NCBI RefSeq assembly: GCF_900101685.1
Contig: NZ_FMZZ01000011.1
Span: forward strand, 165,902 to 229,901
DNA length: 64,000 nt
Origin: Actinokineospora iranica
Lineage (GTDB): Bacteria; Actinomycetota; Actinomycetes; Mycobacteriales; Pseudonocardiaceae
Reading direction: 5' to 3'
The number at the start of each line of letters is the position of its first letter. Position 1 is the stretch's first letter. This document shows, piece by piece, positions 9,118-17,795 of this stretch. Position numbers and translations under genes: made by a program. The notes beneath the pieces were generated by a model, which was not told the DNA's origin, did no database searches, and saw nothing but the letters and a program-made list of their open reading frames with translations.

Positions 9118-9219
9118 GCTTCGGGGTCTCTAGCCCCGAAGCGCTCCTGGCTTGCCAGTACTTGGCGGTCAGACCCTGTTACCTGCCGGCGACCAGCCGG
9201 TTAAGCCGTTCGCCGGCAG
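9118..9219 (+). promoter_or_regulatory. Two hairpins in the secY leader
   Basis: The first hairpin pairs 9118-9126 with 9134-9142 (9 bp, 7-base loop). The second pairs 9183-9192 with 9210-9219 (10 bp). Both lie in the 585-base gap between rplO and secY, which otherwise holds the terminator and palindromic element copy 1. They may be attenuator or protein-binding structures; nothing identifies a ligand. Confidence 0.4.
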
Positions 9220-9251
9220 TGAGTTGCCGGTGACGCCGAGGAGGTTCCTGC

Positions 9252-10553
9252 GTGCTCAGCGCCTTCCGCTCGGCTCTCGCGACGCCGGACCTGCGCCGCA
9301 AGATCCTTTTCACGCTCGGGATCATCGCGGTCTACCGCGTGGGCGCCCTGCTGCCGTCACCGGGTGTGTCTTACCCCAACGTGCAGAAATGTATGGCAGG
9401 CCAGGACACCCAGGGCGTCTACGGCCTGCTGAACCTGTTCAGCGGCGGCGCGCTGTTGCAGCTGTCGGTGTTCGCGCTGGGGATCATGCCCTACATCACC
9501 GCGAGCATCATCGTCCAGCTGCTGACGGTCGTGATCCCGCGCTTCGAGCAGTTGAAGAAGGAGGGGCAGGCCGGTCAGGGCAAGTTGACGCAGTACACGC
9601 GTTACCTGACCATCGCTCTCGGCGTCTTGCAGGCGACCGGCATCGTGGCCATGGCCGACCGCGGCCAGTTGTTCAGCAACTGCCCGGACCCGATCATCCC
9701 GAACAGCTCCGTGTTCACCCTGGCCGTCATCGTGATCACGATGACCGCGGGCACGGCGGTGATCATGTGGTTCGGCGAGCTGATCACCGAGCGCGGCATC
9801 GGCAACGGCATGTCGCTGCTGATGTTCGTCAACATCGCGGCGCGCATCCCGGCCGAGGGCATGAACATCCTCCAGGGCAACGGCGGGCTGGTCTTCGCGG
9901 TCGTCTGTGTGTTCGGGCTGCTCATCATCGCCAGCGTCGTGTTCGTCGAGCAGGGCCAGCGGCGCATCCCGGTGCAGTACGCCAAGCGCATGATCGGCCG
10001 CCGTATGTACGGCGGGACCTCGACCTACCTGCCGCTGAAGGTCAACCAGGCGGGTGTCATCCCGGTCATCTTCGCCTCGTCGCTGCTTTACCTGCCGGAC
10101 CTGATCTCGCGGCTGGTCGGCCAGGACGACTCGTGGTGGCAGCAGTTCATCGCCAACCACATCGTCAAGCAGTCGAGCGCGGTGCACATCGCCGTCTACT
10201 TCGCGCTGATCATCTTCTTCACGTACTTCTACATCACGATCACGTTCAACGTGAACGAGCGCGCGGACGAGATGAAGAAGTTCGGCGGCTTCATCCCGGG
10301 CATCCGTCCCGGGCGGCCGACCTCGGAATACCTCAGCTTCGTCCTGAGCCGCATCACCCTGCCGGGCTCGATCTACCTCGGCATCATCGCGGTGCTCCCG
10401 AACTTCTTCCTCGACATCACCAATGAGGGGCAGAACCAGAACTTCCCCTTCGGCGGGACGGCCGTGCTGATCATGGTCGGCGTCGGCCTCGACACCGTGA
10501 AGCAGATCGAGAGCCAGCTCATGCAACGAAACTATGAAGGGTTCCTCAAGTGA
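9252..10553 (+). CDS. secY: Preprotein translocase subunit SecY
   Basis: A 433-residue SecY, the central channel of the Sec translocon in the cytoplasmic membrane. It begins [23 protein letters not shown] and has ten hydrophobic segments. Typical features are [29 protein letters not shown] and the cytoplasmic loop [25 protein letters not shown] that contacts SecA and the ribosome. The GTG start has a GGAGG 7 bases upstream. The stop overlaps the adk GTG by 4 bases. Confidence 0.98.
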   Translation: MLSAFRSALATPDLRRKILFTLGIIAVYRVGALLPSPGVSYPNVQKCMAGQDTQGVYGLLNLFSGGALLQLSVFALGIMPYITASIIVQLLTVVIPRFEQLKKEGQAGQGKLTQYTRYLTIALGVLQATGIVAMADRGQLFSNCPDPIIPNSSVFTLAVIVITMTAGTAVIMWFGELITERGIGNGMSLLMFVNIAARIPAEGMNILQGNGGLVFAVVCVFGLLIIASVVFVEQGQRRIPVQYAKRMIGRRMYGGTSTYLPLKVNQAGVIPVIFASSLLYLPDLISRLVGQDDSWWQQFIANHIVKQSSAVHIAVYFALIIFFTYFYITITFNVNERADEMKKFGGFIPGIRPGRPTSEYLSFVLSRITLPGSIYLGIIAVLPNFFLDITNEGQNQNFPFGGTAVLIMVGVGLDTVKQIESQLMQRNYEGFLK

Positions 10554-11104
10554 CGCGCGTTGTTCTCGTTGGACCGCCCGGAGCGGGGAAGGGCACCCAG
10601 GCGAGCGCGCTGAGCTCGGAACTCGGCGTGCCGCACATCTCGACGGGTGACCTTTTCCGGGCGCACATCGCGAACAACACCGAGCTTGGCCAGAACGTCA
10701 AGCGCTACCTCGACTCCGGGCAGCTTGTCCCGGACGAGGTGACAAACGAGATGGTGCGCGTGCGACTGGCCGAAGCGGACGCCCGCGACGGTTTCCTGCT
10801 CGACGGCTTCCCGCGCAACGTGGGCCAGGCCGAGGTGCTGGGCAAGCTGCTCAGCTCCTCGGACGACAAGCTGGACGCCGTGGTGGAGTTCCGCATCGAC
10901 GAGGAACTGGTCGTCCAGCGGCTGCTCGCCCGCGGCCGCGCCGACGACAGCGAGTCGGTCATCCGGCACCGCCAGGAGATCTACCGGTCGGAGACCGCGC
11001 CGCTGCTCGACTACTACGCGGACGTGCTGATCACCATCGACGCCGTCGGCGAGGTCGGCGAGATCACCGCCCGCGTGCTGGACGCTCTGCGCGCCCGGAC
11101 GTGA
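10550..11104 (+). CDS. adk: Adenylate kinase (short-lid form)
   Basis: Adenylate kinase interconverts ATP plus AMP with two ADP in the cytoplasm. The P-loop GPPGAGKGT lies near residue 10, with [11 protein letters not shown], the [10 protein letters not shown] motif and [12 protein letters not shown] following. At 184 residues it lacks the long zinc-type LID domain, as in M. tuberculosis adenylate kinase. The GTG start overlaps the secY stop and its own stop overlaps a GTG that may start map, the secY-adk-map order seen across bacteria. Confidence 0.97.
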   Translation: MTRVVLVGPPGAGKGTQASALSSELGVPHISTGDLFRAHIANNTELGQNVKRYLDSGQLVPDEVTNEMVRVRLAEADARDGFLLDGFPRNVGQAEVLGKLLSSSDDKLDAVVEFRIDEELVVQRLLARGRADDSESVIRHRQEIYRSETAPLLDYYADVLITIDAVGEVGEITARVLDALRART

Positions 11105-11928
11105 CCGGTGGCATGTTCGGCGGACTGCGGCTCACGCTGGCGACCTGGCGTGCGCGGATGATCGAGATCAAGACGCCGGCCCAGCTCGACGCCATGCGCG
11201 CCGCGGGGCTGGTCGTGGCGAAGGCGCTGGCCAACGTGTCGGCGGCTGCCCGCGCGGGCGTGAGCACCGCGGAGCTGGACGAGTTGGCCGAGCAGACCAT
11301 CCGCGACGCCGGTGCCGTGCCGTCCTTCAAGGGCTACCACGGCTTCCCGGCGAGCATCTGCGCGTCGGTCAACGAGCAGATCGTGCACGGCATCCCGACG
11401 AAGACCCAGGTCCTCGCCGACGGCGACCTGATCTCGGTCGACTGCGGCGCCATCCTGGACGACTGGCACGGCGACGCGGCGGTGACCCTGTTCGTCGGGT
11501 CCGTCACCGACGCGGAGCAGGCCCTGTCCGACGCCACCCGGGCGTCGATGGAGGCGGGCATCAAGGCCGTGGCCCCCGGGGCGCGGCTGACCGACGTCTC
11601 GCACGCCATCGAGACCTCGGTGCACGCCTCCGAGCGGGCGCACGGCCGCAAGTACGGCATCGTCCGCGAGTACGGCGGCCACGGCATCGGCAGCGCCATG
11701 CACATGGACCCGTTCCTCCCGAACTACGGCAAGCCCGGCAAGGGCCCCCGGCTGCGGGTCGGCATGGCCATCGCGATCGAGCCGATGCTCACCCTGGGCG
11801 CGGAAGAGACCGTCGAGCTGGAAGACGGCTGGACCGTCGTCACCGCCGACGGCTCCCGCGCCGCGCACTGGGAGCACACCGTCGCGGTCACCGACGACGG
11901 CCCCTGGGTGCTGACCGCACCCGAGTAA
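11101..11928 (+). CDS. map: Methionine aminopeptidase, type I
   Basis: A metalloprotease that removes the initiator methionine from new proteins. The pita-bread fold and metal ligands are visible: [21 protein letters not shown], the ligand Asp in [17 protein letters not shown], the [12 protein letters not shown] histidine, and Glu in AIEPMLTLG and the [12 protein letters not shown]-terminus. The longest frame starts at the GTG overlapping adk. The ATG at 11158 ([13 protein letters not shown]) matches the usual family start and may be the true one. Confidence 0.95.
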   Translation: MTGGMFGGLRLTLATWRARMIEIKTPAQLDAMRAAGLVVAKALANVSAAARAGVSTAELDELAEQTIRDAGAVPSFKGYHGFPASICASVNEQIVHGIPTKTQVLADGDLISVDCGAILDDWHGDAAVTLFVGSVTDAEQALSDATRASMEAGIKAVAPGARLTDVSHAIETSVHASERAHGRKYGIVREYGGHGIGSAMHMDPFLPNYGKPGKGPRLRVGMAIAIEPMLTLGAEETVELEDGWTVVTADGSRAAHWEHTVAVTDDGPWVLTAPE

Positions 11929-11947
11929 TTCACCTGTTCGTGTCGCG

Positions 11948-11978
11948 ACGGTGGTCCCTGGAGTTCCGGGGCCACCGT
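11948..11978 (+). terminator. Hairpin after map
   Basis: An 11-bp stem with one G-U pair (11948-11958 with 11968-11978) lies 19 bases after the map stop. No long T-run follows. It could partly terminate the secY-adk-map transcript before the infA promoter. Confidence 0.5.
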
Positions 11979-12026
11979 TCGCGCGGCCGTGCGTAACAGT
12001 GTTTCGGCTGGGTGGGCGGCCCCGAT

Positions 12027-12055
12027 TTGGGCGCCGGATCGCGGGTGCGTACACT
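12027..12055 (+). promoter_or_regulatory. Candidate promoter for infA
   Basis: TTGGGC (12027-12032) is separated by 17 bases from TACACT (12050-12055), fitting the housekeeping sigma pattern of actinobacteria. It would give a leader of about 140 bases before infA. The 275-base map-infA gap contains no ORF of note. Confidence 0.5.
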
Positions 12056-12203
12056 TGACCGGTGGCGCTGTCAAAGTGCCGATTCCGTCGTGCGTGTCGC
12101 TCGGTGTTGTGGTAGTTGCCGTGCTCGTGCCCGGCGGTAGCTCGATATTCACAGCCACACCCGACCGAAGCTACACCCGACACTGTCACGAAACGCGGAG
12201 GAC

Positions 12204-12425
12204 ATGGGCAAGAAGGACGGGGCCATCGAGGTCGAAGGCCGCGTGGTCGAGCCACTCCCCAACGCGATGTTCCGCGTCGAGTTGGAGAACGGCCACAAGG
12301 TCCTGGCACACATCAGCGGCAAGATGCGGCAGCACTACATCCGCATCCTGCCCGAGGACCGGGTCGTCGTAGAGCTTTCGCCCTACGACCTGTCCCGCGG
12401 CCGCATCGTCTACCGCTACAAGTGA
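12204..12425 (+). CDS. infA: Translation initiation factor IF-1
   Basis: A 73-residue IF-1, an OB-fold protein that occupies the 30S A site during initiation. The sequence [23 protein letters not shown] and the ending [12 protein letters not shown] are diagnostic. A GGAGG lies 4 to 8 bases before the ATG. It heads the alpha-operon segment infA-rpmJ-rpsM-rpsK-rpsD-rpoA-rplQ. Confidence 0.98.
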   Translation: MGKKDGAIEVEGRVVEPLPNAMFRVELENGHKVLAHISGKMRQHYIRILPEDRVVVELSPYDLSRGRIVYRYK

Positions 12426-12504
12426 CCCTCGGTCGCCAAGACCGGGAAGCCACTACTGGTGTCCCCCGCCGGGGACACGCGGCCGAAGCAGGAGAACAGC
12501 AGAC

Positions 12505-12618
12505 GTGAAGGTCAACCCGAGCGTCAAGAAGATCTGCGACAAGTGCAAGGTGATCCGCCGTCACGGCCGGGTCATGGTGATCTGCGAGAACCTGCGCCAC
12601 AAGCAGCGCCAGGGCTGA
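12505..12618 (+). CDS. rpmJ: 50S ribosomal protein L36 (zinc form)
   Basis: A 37-residue protein read from a GTG start: it begins [19 protein letters not shown] and ends RHKQRQG. Cys11, Cys14, Cys27 and His32 make the zinc site of the C+ form of L36. An AGGAG lies about 11 bases upstream. It lies between infA and rpsM as expected. Confidence 0.95.
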   Translation: MKVNPSVKKICDKCKVIRRHGRVMVICENLRHKQRQG

Positions 12619-12669
12619 TCACCGCCTAGCGCTCGGTCACGGATCGACGCGAAGCGAGAACAAGACGAC

Positions 12670-12761
12670 CTCCCCCTACCTGCCGGATCACACGGATCCG
12701 GCTCGCGCCCGGGCTCCAGGCCGGGTCCCAGACCTTGAGTCGGTCTGGGGCGGTGGGGGAG
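12670..12761 (+). ncRNA. Multi-helix leader RNA candidate before rpsM
   Basis: A closing stem pairs 12670-12680 with 12752-12761 (10 bp, one bulged T). It encloses three hairpins: 12682-12689 with 12695-12702 (8 bp), 12708-12712 with 12721-12725 (5 bp) and 12727-12734 with 12742-12749 (8 bp, 7-base loop). The whole forms a four-way junction ending 36 bases before the rpsM ATG. That position suggests autoregulation by an alpha-operon ribosomal protein such as S4 or S13. I do not recognise a named family. Confidence 0.5.
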
Positions 12762-12797
12762 AAGACCTGGAGAAGAAACCAGAGGAGACATCGCCGA

Positions 12798-13178
12798 ATG
12801 GCACGACTCGCTGGCGTGGACCTTCCCCGCGAAAAGCGGCTGGAGATCGCGCTGACCTACATCTTCGGCATCGGCCGGACCCGCTCCAAGGAGCTGCTGG
12901 CCGCCACCGAGATCAACCCGGATGTGCGTGTGAAGGACCTCGGGGACGAGGACCTGGTCAAGCTCCGGGAATACATCGAGGAAAACTTCAAGGTCGAGGG
13001 TGACCTCCGCCGCGAGGTGCAGGCCGACATTCGCCGGAAGATCGAGATCGGCTGCTACGAGGGCCTGCGGTGGCGCCGCGGTCTGCCCGTCCGCGGTCAG
13101 CGGACCAAGACCAACGCCCGTACCCGCAAGGGCCCGAAGAAGACGGTCGCCGGCAAGAAGAAGGCCGGAAAGAAGTGA
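12798..13178 (+). CDS. rpsM: 30S ribosomal protein S13
   Basis: A 126-residue S13 of the 30S head, contacting the P-site tRNA and L5. The ATG gives [26 protein letters not shown]. The C-terminal signature is [25 protein letters not shown], and the tail is Lys-rich. An AGAGGAG ribosome-binding site is present. The frame is open farther upstream, but that part overlaps the structured leader and is not coding. Confidence 0.98.
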   Translation: MARLAGVDLPREKRLEIALTYIFGIGRTRSKELLAATEINPDVRVKDLGDEDLVKLREYIEENFKVEGDLRREVQADIRRKIEIGCYEGLRWRRGLPVRGQRTKTNARTRKGPKKTVAGKKKAGKK

Positions 13179-13372
13179 CCAAGAGCTGCGAGACCGTGGT
13201 TCACGTCGTGCCTCAGCGCCGACGGAACCGGGCTTTCATGGCCCTTGCAGTCGCGCCCAAGTGCGCCCGCCCGGCAGCACTGCGCGATCTCTACGCGGAC
13301 GCCGGATCGATTATCCGGAACGCAGCTCCCGAGATCACCACCTCGCGCACCAGCTAGGAGAAACCCGAAGAC

Positions 13373-13780
13373 ATGCCACCGAAGTCGCGCACCGGCGCCG
13401 GAGTCAAGAAGGTCCGGCGCAAGGAAAAGAAGAACGTCTCGCACGGGCACGCCCACATCAAGAGCACGTTCAACAACACGATCGTCTCCATCACCGACCC
13501 CACCGGGGCCGTCATCGCGTGGGCCTCGTCCGGCCACGTGGGCTTCAAGGGCTCGCGCAAGTCGACTCCGTTCGCCGCGCAGATGGCCGCGGAGAACGCG
13601 GCCCGCAAGGCCGCCGAGCACGGCATGAAGAAGGTCGACGTGTTCGTCAAGGGCCCCGGCTCCGGCCGGGAGACCGCGATCCGGTCGCTGCAGGCGGCCG
13701 GTCTTGAGGTCGGCACCATCCAGGACGTGACCCCGCAGCCCCACAACGGCTGCCGCCCGCCCAAGCGGCGCCGGGTCTGA
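13373..13780 (+). CDS. rpsK: 30S ribosomal protein S11
   Basis: A 135-residue S11 of the 30S platform. Recognisable segments are [63 protein letters not shown] and the C-terminal [18 protein letters not shown]. The 195-base gap between rpsM and rpsK holds no gene I can support. TAGGAG precedes the ATG. Confidence 0.98.
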   Translation: MPPKSRTGAGVKKVRRKEKKNVSHGHAHIKSTFNNTIVSITDPTGAVIAWASSGHVGFKGSRKSTPFAAQMAAENAARKAAEHGMKKVDVFVKGPGSGRETAIRSLQAAGLEVGTIQDVTPQPHNGCRPPKRRRV

Positions 13781-13803
13781 GGAACGGGGAGGAGTAAGAA
13801 GAA

Positions 13804-14409
13804 ATGGCACGCTACACCGGCCCCGCGACCCGCATCTCGCGTCGGCTCAAGGTCGACCTCGTCGGCGGCGACCAGGCGTTCGAGCGCCGTCCTTACCCGC
13901 CCGGCCAGCACGGCCGCGGTCGGATCAAGGAAAGCGAGTACCTGCTTCAGCTCCAGGAGAAGCAGAAGGCCCGCTACACCTACGGCATCCTCGAGCGGCA
14001 GTTCCGCAAGTACTACGAGGAGGCTGTGCGCCGCAAGGGCAAGACCGGCGAGGTCCTGCTCCAGCTGCTGGAGTCCCGTCTCGACAACGTGGTCTACCGC
14101 GCCGGGCTCGCCCGCACGCGCCGCCAGGCCCGTCAGCTCGTGAGCCACGGTCACTTCATCGTGAACGGCAAGAAGGTCAACATCCCGAGCTACCAGGTGT
14201 CGAAGTTCGACATCATCGACGTGAAGCCCAAGTCGCTGCCGACGCTGCCGTTCGTGGCCGCCAAGGAGTCCTTCGGCGACCGTCCGATCCCGGGCTGGCT
14301 GCAGGTCGTGTCGTCGAACCTGCGGATCCTGGTGCACCAGCTCCCCGAGCGCGCGCAGATCGACGTGCCCGTGCAGGAGCAGCTCATCGTCGAGTTCTAC
14401 TCGAAGTGA
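13804..14409 (+). CDS. rpsD: 30S ribosomal protein S4
   Basis: A 201-residue S4, a primary 16S rRNA binder; in E. coli it represses the alpha operon by binding a leader pseudoknot. It begins [19 protein letters not shown] and contains the [12 protein letters not shown] segment. The S4 RNA-binding domain reads [41 protein letters not shown]. It is the zinc-free actinobacterial form, without N-terminal cysteines. Confidence 0.98.
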   Translation: MARYTGPATRISRRLKVDLVGGDQAFERRPYPPGQHGRGRIKESEYLLQLQEKQKARYTYGILERQFRKYYEEAVRRKGKTGEVLLQLLESRLDNVVYRAGLARTRRQARQLVSHGHFIVNGKKVNIPSYQVSKFDIIDVKPKSLPTLPFVAAKESFGDRPIPGWLQVVSSNLRILVHQLPERAQIDVPVQEQLIVEFYSK

Positions 14410-14417
14410 TCTTTACC

Positions 14418-14445
14418 GGGGCGGCGGCTCCGAAGCCGCCGCCCC
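14418..14445 (+). terminator. GC-rich hairpin between rpsD and rpoA
   Basis: A perfect 12-bp stem (14418-14429 with 14434-14445) closes a four-base CCGA loop, 8 bases after the rpsD stop. No T-run follows, so it is more likely an attenuator or a processing or stability element than a full terminator. Confidence 0.55.
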
Positions 14446-14524
14446 GTCCTCGGCCTCCTGGCCGGGGACATCCCGTTCAGTCGGGCGTCAAATAGCGGTC
14501 GCCCAAGGGAAGGAAGAACCAACA

Positions 14525-15574
14525 GTGCTCATCTCACAGCGTCCAGGCCTTGCCGAGGAGCCGGTCAACGAGACCCGCTCCCGCTTCGTCATCGAGCCGC
14601 TCGAGCCCGGCTTCGGCTACACGCTGGGCAACTCGCTGCGGCGCACCCTGCTGTCCTCGATCCCCGGCGCCTCGGTCACCAGCATCCGCATCGACGGCGT
14701 GCTGCACGAGTTCACCACCGTGCCGGGGGTCAAGGAGGACGTCACCGACATCATCCTCAACCTCAAGGAGCTTGTCGTCTCCTCGGAGGAGGACGAGCCG
14801 GTGACGATGTACCTGCGCAAGCAGGGCCCCGGTGAGGTCACCGCGGGAGACATCGTGCCGCCCGCCGGTGTCACGGTCCACAACCCCGACCTGCACATCG
14901 CCACCCTGAACGGCAAGGGCAAGCTGGAGATCGAGCTCGTCGTCGAGCGCGGTCGCGGCTACGTCCCCGCCGTGCAGAACAAGCAGGCGGGCGCGGAGAT
15001 CGGCCGCATCCCGGTCGACTCGATCTACTCGCCGGTCCTCAAGGTGACCTACAAGGTCGAGGCCACCCGCGTCGAGCAGCGCACCGACTTCGACAAGCTC
15101 ATCCTCGATGTCGAGACCAAGCCGTCGATCACGCCGCGGGACGCTGTCGCGTCCGCCGGTAAGACGCTGGTCGAGCTGTTCGGGCTCGCCCGCGAGCTCA
15201 ACGTGGACGCCGAGGGCATCGAGATCGGCCCGTCGCCGCAGGAAGCGGACACCATCGCCGCCTACGCGATGCCGATCGAGGACCTCGACCTCACCGTGCG
15301 CTCCTACAACTGCCTCAAGCGCGAGGGCATCCACACCGTGGGTGAGCTCGTTTCGCGCAGCGAGGCGGACCTGCTGGACATCCGCAACTTCGGCGCCAAG
15401 TCGATCGACGAGGTCAAGATGAAGCTCGTCGGCCTCGGCCTCGCGCTCAAGGACAGCCCGCCCGGGTTCGACCCGACGGCTGCCGCGGCGGACTACGCCA
15501 CCGACAGCTGGTCGGACGGCTCGGACACCGGCAACGACGACGGCCAGGACTACGCAGAGACGGAGCAGCTCTGA
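14525..15574 (+). CDS. rpoA: DNA-directed RNA polymerase subunit alpha
   Basis: A 349-residue alpha subunit. The N-terminal assembly domain begins around [32 protein letters not shown]. The C-terminal DNA- and activator-binding domain reads [30 protein letters not shown] then [23 protein letters not shown]. An acidic Asp/Gly-rich tail of about 40 residues follows. The GTG start has AAGGGAAGGAAG upstream. Confidence 0.98.
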   Translation: MLISQRPGLAEEPVNETRSRFVIEPLEPGFGYTLGNSLRRTLLSSIPGASVTSIRIDGVLHEFTTVPGVKEDVTDIILNLKELVVSSEEDEPVTMYLRKQGPGEVTAGDIVPPAGVTVHNPDLHIATLNGKGKLEIELVVERGRGYVPAVQNKQAGAEIGRIPVDSIYSPVLKVTYKVEATRVEQRTDFDKLILDVETKPSITPRDAVASAGKTLVELFGLARELNVDAEGIEIGPSPQEADTIAAYAMPIEDLDLTVRSYNCLKREGIHTVGELVSRSEADLLDIRNFGAKSIDEVKMKLVGLGLALKDSPPGFDPTAAAADYATDSWSDGSDTGNDDGQDYAETEQL

Positions 15575-15625
15575 GCCGTCCCTGCCGGGACTGCTTGAGC
15601 AGCGGATTTCCACAAGGAGCAAGGA

Positions 15626-16204
15626 ATGCCCACCCCAACGAAGGGCGCCCGTCTCGGCGGGGGCCCGGCCCATGAGCGGCTGATCCTGGCCAACCTGGCC
15701 ACCGCGCTGTTCCAGCACGGCCGGATCACCACCACCGAGGCCAAGGCGAAGCGGCTGCGCCCGTACGCCGAGCGCCTGATCACCAAGGCCAAGCGCGGTG
15801 ACCTGCACAACCGTCGCGAGATCATGAAGGTGATCCGCGACAAGGACGTCGTGCAGCGTCTCTGCGTCGAGATCGGCCCGTTCTTCAGCGACCGCGACGG
15901 CGGCTACACCCGGATCATCAAGACGATGCCGCGCAAGGGCGACAACGCGCCCATGGCCGTCATCGAGCTGATCCAGGAGAAGACCGTCACCGCGGAGGCC
16001 GAGGCCGCCCGCAAGACCAAGTTCGCCGACAAGCCCAAGGCGGACAAGCCCGCCGACGCCGAGGTCGAAGAGACCAAGGCCGAGGACGCGGACGCGCCGG
16101 TCGAGCAGGCCGACACCGCCGCGGACCAGGACGCTGACGCGCCCGAGTCCGCGACCAAGGACGCCGCCGAGAAGCCCGCCGAGGGCGCCGAGGACAAGTC
16201 CTGA
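15626..16204 (+). CDS. rplQ: 50S ribosomal protein L17 with acidic C-terminal extension
   Basis: L17 core of about 120 residues: [53 protein letters not shown] through [25 protein letters not shown]. About 70 Ala/Glu/Asp/Lys residues follow, probably disordered, as in many actinobacterial L17 proteins. AAGGAG precedes the ATG. truA follows 14 bases later. Confidence 0.97.
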   Translation: MPTPTKGARLGGGPAHERLILANLATALFQHGRITTTEAKAKRLRPYAERLITKAKRGDLHNRREIMKVIRDKDVVQRLCVEIGPFFSDRDGGYTRIIKTMPRKGDNAPMAVIELIQEKTVTAEAEAARKTKFADKPKADKPADAEVEETKAEDADAPVEQADTAADQDADAPESATKDAAEKPAEGAEDKS

Positions 16205-16218
16205 CACCGCAGCACACC

Positions 16219-17049
16219 GTGGCCGAGCCCGTCGCCCCCGCTGGGGGCGGCGGGCTCGTCCGCATTCGCATCGACATCGCCTACGACGGCGCGGACTTCT
16301 CCGGCTGGGCCAGGCAACCGCAGCGGCGGACCGTGTGCGGGGTCCTGGAGGACACCCTGTCGCAGGTGCTGCGCCACGACGTGCGGCTGACCGTCGCGGG
16401 CCGCACCGACGCCGGGGTGCACGCCACCGGGCAGGTCGCCCACGCCGACCTGCCCGCCGACGTCGACCCCGACGCGCTGGTCCTGCGCTTGGCCCGCGCC
16501 CTGCCCGCGGACGTGCGGGTGACCGGGATGCGCGCCGTCCCGGCCGAGTTCGACGCCCGCTTCGGGGCGCTGCGCAGGCACTACGCGTACCGGGTCTGCG
16601 ACACCGCCTGGCGGGCGAACCCGCTGCACCGCAACCACATCGTCGCCTGGCCGCGCCCGCTGGACCTGGCCGCCCTCAACGCCGCGTCCCACCACCTGCT
16701 GGGCGAGCACGACTTCGTCGCCTTCTGCAAACGCCGCGACGGCGCCACCACCATCCGCGAACTCCAACGCCTCGACTGGGCCCGCGCCGAGGACGGCACC
16801 CTGACGGCCCACGTCGCCGCGGACGCCTTCTGCCACTCCATGGTCCGCAGCCTGGTGGGCGCCCTCTTGGCCGTCGGCGAGGGCAGAAAGCCCGTGGAGT
16901 GGCCCGCGTCCATGCTCACCGCGACCGAACGCCCCAGCGTCATCACGGTGGCCCCCGCCCACGGCCTGACCCTGACCGGCGTCGACTACCCGGCAGACGA
17001 GGACCTGGCCCAGCGGGCGGCCCTCACCCGCAACGTCCGCACCCGCTGA
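16219..17049 (+). CDS. truA: tRNA pseudouridine(38-40) synthase TruA
   Basis: Converts uridines 38, 39 and 40 of tRNA anticodon stems to pseudouridine. It shows [23 protein letters not shown] and the catalytic aspartate in [32 protein letters not shown] and the C-terminal [21 protein letters not shown] are also present. At 276 residues the length is normal. A GTG start is used. It follows rplQ as in M. tuberculosis and ends the ribosomal block. Confidence 0.97.
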   Translation: MAEPVAPAGGGGLVRIRIDIAYDGADFSGWARQPQRRTVCGVLEDTLSQVLRHDVRLTVAGRTDAGVHATGQVAHADLPADVDPDALVLRLARALPADVRVTGMRAVPAEFDARFGALRRHYAYRVCDTAWRANPLHRNHIVAWPRPLDLAALNAASHHLLGEHDFVAFCKRRDGATTIRELQRLDWARAEDGTLTAHVAADAFCHSMVRSLVGALLAVGEGRKPVEWPASMLTATERPSVITVAPAHGLTLTGVDYPADEDLAQRAALTRNVRTR

Positions 17050-17215
17050 TCCCGCGGCCGTTCAGGCGCGCCCTTTTTCCTGTCTCAGCTGGGGATCAAC
17101 TGCTCCGATGCCATTCGCCGGCGAGCACGCCCACGACCCGACCCTGGTCGGTGCCGGTCGTTCGGCCGACCAGGGCCGGTGGTCCGCGACCCGCGACGTC
17201 CGGATGCGGGACGGG

Positions 17216-17470
17216 TCAGCCGCGCAGGTGGTGGTGGGCGGCGTTGGTGATCTCGGTGCGGGCGTGTTCGAGGACGGCGCCGACGTCGGAGATGAGGGTC
17301 TGCGCCTGGGAGATGGCCGCTTGGACGGTGTTGGCGCTTGAGGTGTCGCCCAGGATGCTGGTGGCCTGTTGGAGGATCGAGGTCAGTTCCGTCTGCAACG
17401 ACTGGAGTTGGCCGGTGGGCACTCGGTCGGCCAACGCGGCGAGTTGCTGTGCTTGGTCGTGGATGCTCAT
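17216..17470 (-). CDS. Small helical protein of unknown function
   Basis: An 84-residue protein starting MSIHDQAQQLAALADRV, with an AGGAG 4 bases before the ATG on the minus strand. It is predicted mostly alpha-helical with heptad-like Leu/Ile spacing, lacks cysteines and membrane segments, and ends in a His-rich HHHLRG. The size and helicity recall WXG100-like or small actinobacterial DUF proteins, but there is no WXG turn. It lies convergently downstream of truA and upstream of two subtilase genes. I do not recognise the family. Confidence 0.65.
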   Translation of the reverse strand: MSIHDQAQQLAALADRVPTGQLQSLQTELTSILQQATSILGDTSSANTVQAAISQAQTLISDVGAVLEHARTEITNAAHHHLRG

Positions 17471-17795
17471 TCTCCTGTTGCTCCCGTCAGGCGTTCGGCT
17501 GGTCCGGCATCGGACGTGGCAGCGCACCGATGACGATAGCCGCTGAACGCGCAAGTGATCATCTGCGCCGTGCGGCGGTGTGCGCAGGCCCGCGGCTTTC
17601 CCCAGGTACTCGGTGTGCTGCTTGCGCTTCGACTCCAGCTGCTTGCGGTCCTGCTCGATGCCCATGCGGTCCCATTTGCGGTGGTCCGTCGAGTCGAGTG
17701 AACCGGCAGCGGTGGCTTCGCCGGTCTCGGGCGAAGCCACCGCCAGGTCAGGCTGTCACTCGGTTAGCGGTGTCCCTTTCTCGGGACACCGGCGG
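17471..17795. other. Non-coding gap with two hairpins
   Basis: This 325-base gap holds two hairpins downstream of the minus-strand subtilase. One pairs 17711-17722 with 17730-17741 (12 bp, perfect); the other pairs 17769-17776 with 17783-17790 (8 bp). Either could end that transcript. A minus frame running through the region reads as an upstream extension of the small helical protein but has no ribosome-binding site and no family match, so I do not call it a gene. Confidence 0.5.
17711..17741 (-). terminator. Hairpin downstream of subtilase 1
   Basis: A perfect 12-bp inverted repeat with a 7-base loop lies about 55 bases past the subtilase stop on the minus strand. There is no clear T-run. 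Confidence 0.5.

Noticed and set aside
17471..17740. An N-terminal extension of the small helical protein (17216-17470) reading through the gap
   Set aside because: A good ribosome-binding site precedes the internal ATG at 17470, and the extension has no family resemblance.
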